A DNA stretch of 10,040 nt from Bacillota bacterium (GCA_021800315.1 JAJYZD010000128.1:1-10040); one strand, 5' to 3'. Positions 1 to 8,413 are shown, numbered from the stretch's first letter. Notes: a model not told the origin generated them from the sequence alone. Translations and numbers: made by a program.

Positions 1-585
1 CTCTTTGGCAAGCTGACCGCCCTGGCCTATTTTCTTGCCTCTTTGCATAACCGTACGGCCGGGGACACCGGCATTGATTTCGGAAGCGAGTGTCGCTACT
101 TCCAACGCATCGTAGACCGCTTAAGATACCGCGGATATATGGGTTACCAGGAGACCGTCGGTTTAGTACGGATGATGGACCGGTGGCGGACAAGTCCTTG
201 CGTATGGGAAGACCGCCGGGTCCTGGTACATGGTGATGCCACACCGGCTAACTTTCTCTTCGGCGATGGGCTCGGGGTCATCGCGTTGGACATGGAACGC
301 ATGAAAGTTTCCGACCGGGCCTTTGACTTGGGACGCGTGGCCGGTGAGACCAAGCACTTCTTTATGCAGTACGCAGGAGACAAATATGCGGCGGAGCCGT
401 TTATCGGCCACTTCCTGTGGGAATACGCCTGCCATTTCCCCGACCGTCAGGCCGCCTTCGCCTCAATTACGGCGCGACTGCCCTTTTACATGGCCATGAC
501 CGAACTGCGCATTGCCGCGAACCCCTGGATTGAGGACGGGCATCGCCGCGCTCTTTTGAAAGAAGCCCGCATGACATTGAAATAA
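1..585 (+). CDS. Aminoglycoside/choline-kinase-type phosphotransferase (5'-partial)
   Basis: The reading frame is already open at base 1, so the N-terminal lobe lies outside the window and 194 residues are visible. A TTG at 43 is in frame but sits inside a well-formed helix (LAYFLASLHNRT), so it is not taken as the start. The kinase catalytic signature HGDATPAN (visible residues 77-84; His77, Asp79 and Asn84) is the Brenner motif of the APH/choline kinase fold. It is followed by the metal-binding segment ALDMER with Asp97, matching the usual D-x-D/E motif. The protein therefore probably transfers phosphate from ATP to a small hydroxylated substrate in the cytoplasm. The family covers aminoglycosides, choline, sugars such as maltose, and others, and nothing here fixes the substrate. 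It is followed after 21 bases by a HAD hydrolase on the same strand, probably in one operon. Confidence 0.8.
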   Translation, partial: LFGKLTALAYFLASLHNRTAGDTGIDFGSECRYFQRIVDRLRYRGYMGYQETVGLVRMMDRWRTSPCVWEDRRVLVHGDATPANFLFGDGLGVIALDMERMKVSDRAFDLGRVAGETKHFFMQYAGDKYAAEPFIGHFLWEYACHFPDRQAAFASITARLPFYMAMTELRIAANPWIEDGHRRALLKEARMTLK

Positions 586-606
586 TCCGGTGATGGAGAT
601 GAGGCA

Positions 607-1329
607 TTGAAGGGGATTCTTTTTGACGTCTACGGTACCCTGATCGAGATCGAAACAGACGAACACTGGGAAGAAGTCTATCGCACCATAGCCCACTACC
701 TCACATATGAAGGAATTTACATGCACCGCTTCGAGGTAAGGGACTTGTATTTTCAGATCGTCCAACAGAGACTGGATGCCAGCCGGGAGGAATACCCGGA
801 GGTGGACCAGGTCGCCGTCTGGGGGGAGTTCCTCAGCCGGCGTTCGGCCGCCGCCACGGCTCAAACAAGGCTGCCGTTGTTCTTGGCCTGTCTGCATCGC
901 GGCGTGGCGCGTAAGCGCTTGCGTACCAATCAGAATGTGACCAGGGTATTGGAGGCTTTGCGGCACCGCTACATTCTTGGCATCGTTTCGGACGCCCAGG
1001 CGGTCTATGTGCGCTCCGAGATGCAGGCCCTGGGATTGCTGCCTTTTTTCGATCATCTGGTAATCTCGTCGGAGTACGGGTTTCGCAAACCGGACCGCCG
1101 CTTATTCGAAAGCGCGCTACAGAAAATATCCCTGCAACCGGATGAAGTCCTCTTCGTGGGCAACGACACGTTCCGCGACATTGTCGGCGGCCGACGCGCA
1201 GGTATCAAAACGGTGCTTCTCCGGACAGACCGTGCCACCGGGGAACACCAAGATGTTTATCCCGATTTCGTCATTCACGACTTCGAGGAACTCCTGGCAT
1301 TGGTCGGCTCCGCGGAAGAATGCCGGTAG
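607..1329 (+). CDS. HAD-superfamily hydrolase, DxYGTL type
   Basis: This is a 240-residue protein of the haloacid dehalogenase (HAD) fold. The start is TTG at 607, chosen because GGAG at 595-598 lies 8 bases upstream and the very next residues form motif I. Motif I is FDVYGTL with nucleophile Asp7. Motif II is GIVSDA with Ser128. Motif III is the lysine of RKPD (Lys161), and motif IV is GNDTFRD (Asp187 and Asp191). The region between motifs I and II (about 20-115) is a helical cap of type C1. The residue two after the nucleophile is Tyr9, not the Asp acid/base of most HAD phosphatases. Tyr at this place is seen in L-2-haloacid dehalogenases and in many uncharacterised HAD proteins, so phosphatase activity should not be assumed. 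It lies in tandem with the kinase upstream and converges on glgP. Confidence 0.85.
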   Translation: MKGILFDVYGTLIEIETDEHWEEVYRTIAHYLTYEGIYMHRFEVRDLYFQIVQQRLDASREEYPEVDQVAVWGEFLSRRSAAATAQTRLPLFLACLHRGVARKRLRTNQNVTRVLEALRHRYILGIVSDAQAVYVRSEMQALGLLPFFDHLVISSEYGFRKPDRRLFESALQKISLQPDEVLFVGNDTFRDIVGGRRAGIKTVLLRTDRATGEHQDVYPDFVIHDFEELLALVGSAEECR

Positions 1330-1486
1330 CATCTGCGGCAAACATCCGCTGGAACGCCTGCCGGTGCTTCCGGCTGGCGCCGTCTCGGGAGACTAACCGC
1401 GGCGGCTGTTTGGACAAATATACCGTGGTCCTGACCGACCGCCTCAAAATCAGCTTGCCTATGAATATCCGGACCGGAGTATCAAG
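1330..1486. other. Convergent intergenic gap between HAD gene and glgP
   Basis: These 157 bases separate two converging genes and hold no convincing gene. Short perfect inverted repeats are present: GCCGG/CCGGC (1360-1364 and 1370-1374), GTCTC/GAGAC (1382-1386 and 1389-1393), and TCCGG/CCGGA (1468-1478). Any of them could help end transcription, but none is followed by a run of T on the relevant strand, so I do not call an intrinsic terminator. Confidence 0.4.
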
Positions 1487-4027
1487 TCAGCGCTCCCACA
1501 GGATATGGGCGTCTTCCAAGGGCAAGGCGACTCCCGGGAAACGAGGGATGACCCGCGCTGTATAATCATCGGCCGGACGGGTCGCCGCTACTCTCACCGC
1601 CCAGACATACCGGCCATTTTCCCCTTCAGGCCCGGACAAGAGCTTCATCTCCCGCCTTATCGGACTTCCACCGCCGCTTCCGTCCGCATAGAGTTCCACT
1701 TGAACCGCACCGGGGTCCAGGCCATTGAGACAGACTTCAACCTCAAACGAATGACCGTCGGCATCCGTTGCCACTTTTACATCGTCAAAACGCACCCCCG
1801 GCCATTTCTCCGCCAGCGAACGCCGCCAGGCGACCATCTCCCGGCCGGCCGCCCCGTTAGCGGCGGTACGTCTTCCGTAAGCAGCCGCGGCCGGGAGGTA
1901 GTACTTTTCGGTGTATTCACGTACGGACCGGTCGGCGCAAAACACAGGGGTCAACCTGGCCATGCTTTCCCGCACCCGGGCCAGCCATTTATTGGGAATG
2001 CCTTTTTCGTCACGCGTATAAAATTCGGGTATGATTTCCTGTTCCAGCCGGTCATAAAGCTCCCCGGCTTCCCTGGCATCCAGGAATGGATCGTCACCAT
2101 GTTCCAAACCGTCACCCAGCGCCCACCCCACTTCCGGCGCGTACGCTTCGGCCCACCAACCGTCCAATTCAGACAAGTTCAGGCCGCCGTTCACCAACAC
2201 CTTCATACCGCTGGTACCGCTGGCCTCCCATGGCCGCCGCGGCGTATTGATCCAAACATCCGTACCCTGTGCCATGTGCATGGTCCCAAGCATGTCGTAG
2301 TCACTGAGGAACACGACCCGGGAACGTATCCCCGGCCGGCTGATGAATTTCAGCCATTCCCGAATCATTTCCTGCCCGGCCTGGTCGGCCGGATGGGCCT
2401 TGCCGGCGAGAACGAGTTGCACCGGTCGTACGGGGTCGGTCAGAAGACGGGCCAACCTCTCCGGATCGTGCAAGAGCAGGTTGGGCCTTTTGTACGTCGC
2501 AAAGCGGCGGGCAAAACCAAGTGTCAAGGCATTGGGATCCAGTACATCCCCGGCAGTGCCCGCCGGGGATGCGGCGGATGGGGAAGGCTGCATGGCCAGC
2601 CGCTGACGGACATACGCCACAAAAGATTGCCGGGCCGCGCACCGCATTTCCCAGAGGTCTCCGTCAGCGATACGGCGGACATCCTCGCTTATGGTTCTGG
2701 TGTCTCCCAGCCAGCGATCCTTTCCACAGGTCTTTGTCCACAGGTCGTCGGCCCCGGCCGAGTCCCAACTGGGCACGTGGACTCCGTTGGTAACGTGTCC
2801 GACCGGCACTTCGGCCAGTGGCCACCGATGGAACAGAGGCCCAAAAATCTGCCGGCTCACCTGCCCGTGCAAACGGCTCACCCCGTTGACCGAGCCACTC
2901 CCCCGAAGCGCAAGATAGGCCATATTAAAGTCTTCCGACGAATCGTATCCATTCATACGGCCAAGCGCCAGCAACTCATCAGCCGTTATTCCAAGCGCCT
3001 GCCCGGCATACGGGCCGAGGTATCGTTTTATCAGGGCCGGCGAAAAGCGGTCAAAACCGGCGGCCACCGCTGTGTGAGTGGTAAAATGGTTACCGGAGCG
3101 CGTAACGGCCAGGGCGACTTCAAAGGGCTCACCCGTTCTGGCCATGAAATCCCTGGCCCGTTCCAACACGACGAAGGCCGCGTGCCCTTCGTTCAAGTGG
3201 CAGACTTCAGGCTGGATGCCCAGGGCGGCCAATAGCCGCCATCCGCCGATCCCGAGAACCAGTTCCTGTTTGAGGCGAAGCTCGGGCCCGCCTCCATAAA
3301 GTTCGCTGGTAATCCCCCGGTGGGGAGGAAAATTGCCTGCATCGTTGCTGTCGAGCAGGTAAAGCTTTGACCTGCCCACCTGAACCTGCCAGCCACGCAG
3401 CCAGACCGGGCAACCCGGGAGTTCTATTTCCAGTCTTAACCATTCCCCGTTGGGGAACCGCAAGGGAGTGATCGGCAACTGCCCGGGATCGTTATAAGGG
3501 AAAAGGGCTTGTTGCGCACCGTGCTCGTCGATGACCTGGCGGAAATAACCCTGCTGATACAGCAGTCCGACGCCGGTTACAGGTACGCCCAGATCGCTGG
3601 CGGCTTTCAGTTGATCACCGGCGACATTGCCCAGGCCCCCCGAGTAGATCGGCAGAGCTTCGCCCAGCATAAATTCCATACTAAAATATGCCACGCCGGT
3701 TAAGAAGCCCTGGCCATGATTTTCCTGGAACCATGTGGGGGACTGGGCCGCCTCCCGCCTGGTCCGCACGAGGTTGTCCACTTTTCTCCGAAAGTCCGTA
3801 TCGGCCAACATACGCTGGAGACGGCTCTTGGACACGGTCTGCAGGACAACCCAGGGGTTCTCCGTAAGCTCCCACAATCCGGGATCGAGTTGGCGCCATA
3901 AATCGTCCGCGGCGTGGTTCCACGACCAGCGCAGATCCATGGCCAGTTCGGCCAGAACCTCGAAGCCCTCGAACTCCGCCGGCAGGAAACTGTACAGGGG
4001 ACTGTCGCACGATAGGCCCTTGCTCAT
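1487..4027 (-). CDS. glgP: Alpha-glucan (glycogen/maltodextrin) phosphorylase, GT35, long form
   Basis: This cytoplasmic enzyme cleaves alpha-1,4-glucans with phosphate to release glucose-1-phosphate, using pyridoxal phosphate. The product is 846 residues, normal for the branch that carries an N-terminal DUF3417-type domain (about residues 10-115, containing DLRWSWNH). Visible family marks are YFSMEFML (114-121), YSGGLGNVAGD (128-138), HLNEGHAAF (277-285), FARRFATYKRPNLL (505-518) and EASGTSGMK (601-609). Lys609 is the expected PLP lysine, and it is followed by NGGLNLSELDGWW. The C-terminus (about 745-846) is a beta-rich tail typical of this branch. The start is ATG at 4027 because GGGAGGG (4034-4040) lies 6 bases upstream. 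The frame stays open for 50 further codons upstream, but these are low-complexity and unlike the family. It is the last gene of the - strand cluster, separated from the PfkB gene by 242 bases, so it may have its own promoter. Confidence 0.95.
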   Translation of the reverse strand: MSKGLSCDSPLYSFLPAEFEGFEVLAELAMDLRWSWNHAADDLWRQLDPGLWELTENPWVVLQTVSKSRLQRMLADTDFRRKVDNLVRTRREAAQSPTWFQENHGQGFLTGVAYFSMEFMLGEALPIYSGGLGNVAGDQLKAASDLGVPVTGVGLLYQQGYFRQVIDEHGAQQALFPYNDPGQLPITPLRFPNGEWLRLEIELPGCPVWLRGWQVQVGRSKLYLLDSNDAGNFPPHRGITSELYGGGPELRLKQELVLGIGGWRLLAALGIQPEVCHLNEGHAAFVVLERARDFMARTGEPFEVALAVTRSGNHFTTHTAVAAGFDRFSPALIKRYLGPYAGQALGITADELLALGRMNGYDSSEDFNMAYLALRGSGSVNGVSRLHGQVSRQIFGPLFHRWPLAEVPVGHVTNGVHVPSWDSAGADDLWTKTCGKDRWLGDTRTISEDVRRIADGDLWEMRCAARQSFVAYVRQRLAMQPSPSAASPAGTAGDVLDPNALTLGFARRFATYKRPNLLLHDPERLARLLTDPVRPVQLVLAGKAHPADQAGQEMIREWLKFISRPGIRSRVVFLSDYDMLGTMHMAQGTDVWINTPRRPWEASGTSGMKVLVNGGLNLSELDGWWAEAYAPEVGWALGDGLEHGDDPFLDAREAGELYDRLEQEIIPEFYTRDEKGIPNKWLARVRESMARLTPVFCADRSVREYTEKYYLPAAAAYGRRTAANGAAGREMVAWRRSLAEKWPGVRFDDVKVATDADGHSFEVEVCLNGLDPGAVQVELYADGSGGGSPIRREMKLLSGPEGENGRYVWAVRVAATRPADDYTARVIPRFPGVALPLEDAHILWER

Positions 4028-4269
4028 GTTTATCCCTCCCAATACTGTCGGGACGCTCCATGGGAGATCATGGACGGCCATCTCCCCCGCGCACCAGGTT
4101 GCAGATCCTGCATTATCCCACGACAACCCGGTGGTCCGGGTCCTCCCCACGCCCCCCCGTTTTCTTGCTCCTGGCAACGCACTTGCCCCTGACTATCGAT
4201 TCGTGACAGCACGACGGATTTCCCCAATACCTCCGCTGTCGATACCGAATCGGTGATTATCCCCCTTTT
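4028..4269 (-). promoter_or_regulatory. Leader/intergenic region ahead of glgP with inverted repeats
   Basis: These 242 bases lie between the PfkB stop and the glgP start. Three inverted repeats stand out. Just after the PfkB stop, a two-part repeat pairs CGATTCG + GACAGC (4197-4203, 4205-4210) with GCTGTC + CGAATCG (4235-4240, 4246-4252). A GC-rich hairpin pairs ACCCGG with CCGGGT (4126-4131 and 4136-4141). Near the start, GGGAGAT pairs with ATCTCCC (4062-4068 and 4080-4086). None is followed by a T run in the - direction, so a classical terminator is not supported. I find no promoter with good -35 and -10 boxes. The region plausibly carries a regulatory leader or an mRNA processing/stability structure, but this is an inference. 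Confidence 0.35.
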
Positions 4270-5202
4270 TCAGCCCAATTTCTCCACCCTGACGTCCTTC
4301 AATAACTCCTCTATCCCGACCCCGGAAAAGATCTGGGTACCAGGCATGGTCGCCGTGGCACTGCCGCAAGCCACCCCGAGTCTCAGTACTTCTTCGGCGG
4401 AGAAACCCTTTATAAGGCCGGTCACCAAACCGGCAACCATGGAATCGCCCGACCCGACGGTCGATACAACCCGGACCGGCGGTACCCGGGCGTAAAAGAC
4501 CCCGGAATCATTAACCAGGACAGCGCCATCCTTGTCCATGGACACGCACACATTGGTAATTCCCTCTTGAAATAGAACCACTGCTTCGTCAACAACAGCC
4601 TCCAGGGTTGGCAAAGATGTGCCGCAAAGAATTTCAAGCTCGTATTTATTCGGTTTGATCAAATAAGGTTTTGCCGGCAGTGCGGCCTGGAGCAGGGAGG
4701 GTTGGGCGTCGACCACGACCCGCCCTGAGTTTTCTACCAACCTGCGTCCAATGTCGGCATAAATACCGCGGTGTACACCGGGGGGAACCGAGCCCGTGAG
4801 AATGCCGAGGCCCTCTTTACAACCGTCAATAAACTGTTTTGTGGCTTCCTCCAAGACGACAGTGCTGATTTTCGACCCCATGCCATCGACTTCGTACTGG
4901 GACCAGGGATTCTCCGTCAGCAAAGTCATGTTTATTCTGGTTTCCCCGCTGCTCTTCACCACGTGCAGGTGATCAAGCCGGGACGCCAGCAGCCGTTCCA
5001 GAAACGAACCAATTTCCCCGGCAAGAATCATATAAGCCTGCGCTTCAATCCCAAGTTCTTTGAGCCCTCTGGCGACATTAACGCCATTACCACCGGGATC
5101 AAATCGAAGCTTAGTAGCATGCACTTTCTGCTGGGCAACTAAAGTCGGGACCGTGTAGCTTACATCCAAGCTGGGGTTTAAGGTTAAGGTGGCGACGTTC
5201 AT
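4270..5202 (-). CDS. pfkB: PfkB-family sugar-phosphate kinase (6-phosphofructokinase-2 / 1-phosphofructokinase type)
   Basis: This 310-residue cytoplasmic kinase of the ribokinase fold phosphorylates a hexose phosphate with ATP. It opens with TLTLNPSLDVSY and has the substrate-binding DPGGNGVNVARGL (36-48). TGSVPPGV (136-143) and KPNKYELE (183-190) follow. The C-terminal signature GSGDSMVAG (250-258) contains the catalytic base Asp253. The family more often has GAGDS, so Ala to Ser at 251 is a mild variant. The pattern PPVRVVSTVGSGDSM together with GSATATMPGTQ recalls E. coli Pfk-2, but 1-phosphofructokinase (FruK) and tagatose-6-phosphate kinase (LacC) share the layout, so the substrate is not certain. 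The ATG at 5202 is the only good start because an in-frame TGA lies two codons upstream. Its Shine-Dalgarno match (GAGAGG) is rather far, about 13 bases. The gene follows the DRTGG gene by 32 bases. Confidence 0.88.
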   Translation of the reverse strand: MNVATLTLNPSLDVSYTVPTLVAQQKVHATKLRFDPGGNGVNVARGLKELGIEAQAYMILAGEIGSFLERLLASRLDHLHVVKSSGETRINMTLLTENPWSQYEVDGMGSKISTVVLEEATKQFIDGCKEGLGILTGSVPPGVHRGIYADIGRRLVENSGRVVVDAQPSLLQAALPAKPYLIKPNKYELEILCGTSLPTLEAVVDEAVVLFQEGITNVCVSMDKDGAVLVNDSGVFYARVPPVRVVSTVGSGDSMVAGLVTGLIKGFSAEEVLRLGVACGSATATMPGTQIFSGVGIEELLKDVRVEKLG

Positions 5203-5234
5203 CGTTCAAGCCCAACCTCTCGCAAGTAATCAGT

Positions 5235-6284
5235 TCAGCGCAAAGAAGTTAGAATATCCTGCCAGCGGCAGTGCTTTTCGATATTAAGCCTGGCTACGGC
5301 AAGGGATTGTTCATCACTTGACTTGATATGGTGGATAACGTGGTTCATTTTATCCAAAGTCGTGTAAGTGTCATAGCCGACCAGGATGACCGGGATATTC
5401 CTTTCTTCCGCCTGGGCGATCACCTTGGGATCGGGATAAAGCCCCCCGGTCAGGATCAGCACCGATGTACCGGTCACCAGGGCCGCCAAGGCCAGGTCAG
5501 CCCGGTCGCCGCCGGTGATCACGGCTTTATGGATCGACCGTCGCAGATAGTTAAGCGCGCTTTCTATGGTCATGGCTCCGATAATCATTTCCTCGACGGC
5601 CACACCCATGTTGTTCTGCCCGGCCAGGAGTTCTCCCCCGAGAGCCTCGTAATACTCGGCCACGGTGGGAGACGTTATCCCGACGCGGGCGGGAATGACT
5701 CCCAGCAGGGAATAACCTGCCTTCTCAAGAAACGGACGGTAAGTTTCCTCTATTTTTACAGCAAGGGGAGGGGAGACATCGTCGAAGATATTGCCGAGTA
5801 CATGTACATTCCGCATCCTAAGATGATAATTGTAATAAATCGCCTGGTCCAGACTGTGATCGTTTTCCACTTTTGTGACCAAAATAGTCAGGGCATCAAA
5901 GGAACTTACCAACGATTCCGCTTCCAGGCCCACACTAGCGGCGATATACGGAAATGGTGGAGAGTTTATGATTACCACTTCGGCATTTCGTTTAATCTCG
6001 TCATAAGCCTGTAAAATGCGACCTCGCTCCCCGTCGCCGGCATAAAACTCCGACAGGTAGGATGGACCGACGCGGCAAGGACAAATCGTGTCCAGGGAAT
6101 GATCCAGTTTCAGAACCTCTTTGAACAGCGATGCCTCTTCGTCCCCTGGTCCCGGCCCGACCGGCTTGAAAAATCCAACTTTCAGCCCCCCGTCCCGCAA
6201 TTTCAAGGCGAGCCCCAGGGCGACAGCCGTTTTCGGGCTGCTGCCGTCCGACGACACCAAGTAGATATTTTTCAATTTTACCAC
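5235..6284 (-). CDS. BioD-like / DRTGG-domain protein (phosphotransacetylase N-terminal type)
   Basis: This 349-residue protein has the two domains that form the N-terminal half of long phosphotransacetylases. The first (about 1-210) is a BioD-like P-loop fold: a nucleotide-loop-like SSDGSSPKTAVALGLALKL (11-29), VGFFKPVG (36-43), and a Walker-B-like VVIINSPP strand (103-110). The second (about 215-325) is a DRTGG domain containing AVITGGDRADLALAAL (254-269) and VLILTGGLYPDP (275-286). No phosphate acetyltransferase catalytic domain follows. In known long Pta enzymes this N-terminal part is regulatory, so a sensing or regulatory role in acyl-CoA metabolism is inferred here. It lies just behind the ADP-forming synthetase, consistent with a functional pair. 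The start is GTG 6284, but TTG at 6275 with AGGTGG 5 bases ahead is an equally good or better choice and would shorten the protein by 3 residues. Confidence 0.85.
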   Translation of the reverse strand: MVKLKNIYLVSSDGSSPKTAVALGLALKLRDGGLKVGFFKPVGPGPGDEEASLFKEVLKLDHSLDTICPCRVGPSYLSEFYAGDGERGRILQAYDEIKRNAEVVIINSPPFPYIAASVGLEAESLVSSFDALTILVTKVENDHSLDQAIYYNYHLRMRNVHVLGNIFDDVSPPLAVKIEETYRPFLEKAGYSLLGVIPARVGITSPTVAEYYEALGGELLAGQNNMGVAVEEMIIGAMTIESALNYLRRSIHKAVITGGDRADLALAALVTGTSVLILTGGLYPDPKVIAQAEERNIPVILVGYDTYTTLDKMNHVIHHIKSSDEQSLAVARLNIEKHCRWQDILTSLR

Positions 6285-6295
6285 CTACCTTTTCA

Positions 6296-8413
6296 TTATT
6301 CGGTCGAGATGGTTATTTTTACATCCAGGGCAGCCAGGCCCTGAGCGTATAAAAACACCGGATTGATGTCCAAATCGGCGATCTCCGGAAAGTCGGTGAC
6401 CAGAACGGCTACCCTGCCGATAGTGTCCACCAGGGCCGCAAGGTCCCCCGCCTCCTGGCCCCGGTAGCCCCGGACCAGGGTATAGGCTTTGGTCTCCCTG
6501 ATCATCTGCTCTACATCGCCCCTGGTCAAGCCATAGGCCAGACGGAAGGAAACGTCCCGTAAAAGGTTGGTGTAGATGCCCCCCAGACCGAAGGCTATGA
6601 GGTGGCCGAACTGGATGTCCCGGGTGGCACCAATGATCAGTTCGTTTCCCGCTGGCATCATTTTCTGTATTTCCACACCGTAGATCACGTTATGGGGAAA
6701 GTGCGCCAATACCTGATTCATGACCGCGCCATAGCCTTTTCTAAGTTCGTCTTCATCAGTGATTCCGGCGATCACACCGCCGACGTCCGTTTTATGGAGT
6801 ATTTTAGGAGATGCCACTTTAAGCACTAAAGGGTAACCGATCCTCCCAGCCTTTTTTACTGTTTCTTCCAAAGTGGTGGCAAGCAGAGTTGGCACGGCCG
6901 CAATACCGTAGGCATTAGCCACGTTTGCGGCCTCGCTGCCCAAAAGCACCGGCCGCCCCTCTTTACGCACCCGGGTTATTATCTCCCGCACGGCATCCCT
7001 TTCGACGCCGGCATATGCCAGCGGTTCGCCCGAGACCGGGACGGCCATAATCCGGCCATATTCGACAAGCCCGTTTAAGGAGCGAATGGCCGCTTCGGGA
7101 AAGGTAAATACGGGTACGCCTTCTTTCTTCAGCAGTTCCGTCCCGGACGCCAGTTGTGGTCCGCCCATGAAGGCCGCCGCCAGGGGCTTGTCCGGATGTC
7201 GCCTGGCCGTCGCGATGACGGCGCGGGCCGTTTCCAGCGGTTCGGTCACCGCCGCCGGGCACATCAGGAGTAACAGTGCATCCACATTACCGTCGGAAAC
7301 CAGTAGATCCAACGCTTTCCCGTAACGGTCGGCGCGCGCGTCGCCCAGAACGTCGACCGGATTGTAGATGTTGGATTCGGGTGGCATGGACCGCCTCAGC
7401 CCGTCAATAGTTTGGGTATTGAAGCGGGCCATCTTCAGACCGTTTTTGGCGACGCGGTCGGTCGCGACTATCCCCGGCCCCCCGGAGTTAGTGATTATGG
7501 CCACGCGCTCGCCGCCCGGTATGGTTTGTTCGGCGAAGCTCAGCGCCAGATCGAAAAGTTCGGCCATAGTGTCCGCCCTGATCACCCCGCATTGCTTGAA
7601 GCAGGTACTGTAGGCTATGTCGCTGCCGGCCAGGGCCCCGGTATGGGAGGATGCCGCCCGCGCTCCTTCGGAACTCGTGCCCGATTTCAAAATTATGATT
7701 GGTTTCTTCCGGGATACTTCCCGGGCCGCGTCCATGAAACGGCGGCCTTCCGCTATATCTTCGATGTAACACAGGATCACCTTGGTTTGTTCGTCCCCGG
7801 CCGCTTCCACAATCATATCCGTCTCGCTTAAGTCGGCTTTATTGCCCAGGCTGACGAAACGCGAGAAACCAAGGCCTATGCTGAAACTCCAGTCCAAAAT
7901 CGCCAGCACGAATGCCCCGCTTTGGGAAATAAAAGCTATTTTCCCCTTCGCGGGAAACGATCCGGCAAAGGAAGCGTTGACAGGCGTATGGGTATCCATG
8001 AGTCCCACGCAATTGGGACCGAGAAGACGTACGCCATGTTGCCGGCACACCGCCACCAATTCCTTTTCCCGGCGCAGGCCGTCCGTCCCGGTCTCCCTGA
8101 ACCCGGCCGTGACGACCACGAGATGCTTCGCCCCGGCCCGGGCGCAGTCGTCGGCCACGGCCACCGCCTGCGCCGCCGGCACGGCGATAACAGCCACATC
8201 CGGCGGCTGAGGCAGGCCGGCCGCATCCGGATAACAAGAGAGTCCTTCCACCTCCTGTTCCCGCGGGTTGACCGGATAGATCCTCCCCGTGAAGCCGGAG
8301 GTAATCAGGTTTTTTACTATGATATTGCCTATCTTGGCCGGATTACGGGAAGCGCCGGCGACGGCCACCGTCTTGGGTTGGAAAAGGCTGACCAAGTCCG
8401 ACACATGCTGCAC
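6296..8413 (-). CDS. ADP-forming acyl-CoA/acetyl-CoA synthetase (alpha-beta fusion)
   Basis: This enzyme makes ATP from ADP and phosphate while converting acetyl-CoA or another acyl-CoA to the free acid and CoA. The 705-residue protein has the fused layout: a CoA-binding Rossmann domain (about 8-130, with VAVAGASRNPAKIGN), CoA-ligase domains (about 150-460), and an ATP-grasp domain (about 475-700). The phosphorylated histidine is His257 in SSHTGALAG, with Glu218 in CYIED as its likely partner. A second conserved histidine, His540, lies in ILHKTDVGGV at the head of the ATP-grasp domain. His257 and Glu218 coincide in number with the residues I recall for the Pyrococcus furiosus alpha subunit. 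The start is GTG at 8413 because GGGAG (8421-8425) lies 7 bases upstream. The frame is open for 21 more codons, with a possible ATG at 8446, but these add no family sequence. The substrate range cannot be read. It is second in the cluster. Confidence 0.92.
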   Translation of the reverse strand: MQHVSDLVSLFQPKTVAVAGASRNPAKIGNIIVKNLITSGFTGRIYPVNPREQEVEGLSCYPDAAGLPQPPDVAVIAVPAAQAVAVADDCARAGAKHLVVVTAGFRETGTDGLRREKELVAVCRQHGVRLLGPNCVGLMDTHTPVNASFAGSFPAKGKIAFISQSGAFVLAILDWSFSIGLGFSRFVSLGNKADLSETDMIVEAAGDEQTKVILCYIEDIAEGRRFMDAAREVSRKKPIIILKSGTSSEGARAASSHTGALAGSDIAYSTCFKQCGVIRADTMAELFDLALSFAEQTIPGGERVAIITNSGGPGIVATDRVAKNGLKMARFNTQTIDGLRRSMPPESNIYNPVDVLGDARADRYGKALDLLVSDGNVDALLLLMCPAAVTEPLETARAVIATARRHPDKPLAAAFMGGPQLASGTELLKKEGVPVFTFPEAAIRSLNGLVEYGRIMAVPVSGEPLAYAGVERDAVREIITRVRKEGRPVLLGSEAANVANAYGIAAVPTLLATTLEETVKKAGRIGYPLVLKVASPKILHKTDVGGVIAGITDEDELRKGYGAVMNQVLAHFPHNVIYGVEIQKMMPAGNELIIGATRDIQFGHLIAFGLGGIYTNLLRDVSFRLAYGLTRGDVEQMIRETKAYTLVRGYRGQEAGDLAALVDTIGRVAVLVTDFPEIADLDINPVFLYAQGLAALDVKITISTE

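Noticed and set aside
463..1056. A 197-codon - strand frame opposite the HAD gene.
   Set aside because: It is antisense to a HAD gene with all four motifs in order, and the composition is not protein-like.
1409..1565. A + strand frame starting TTG-GAC-AAA in the convergent gap.
   Set aside because: It has no ribosome site, runs into the glgP 3' end on the opposite strand, and resembles no known family.
1505..3235. A 576-codon open frame on the + strand opposite glgP.
   Set aside because: It lies wholly antisense to a clear GlgP with intact catalytic residues. Long antisense frames are common in GC-rich genes, and its translation is rich in Pro, Arg and His with no recognisable domain.
4028..4177. 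A 50-codon N-terminal extension of GlgP from a start at 4177.
   Set aside because: The extension is unlike any GlgP N-terminus, and a strong GGGAGGG site sits at the right distance from the ATG at 4027.
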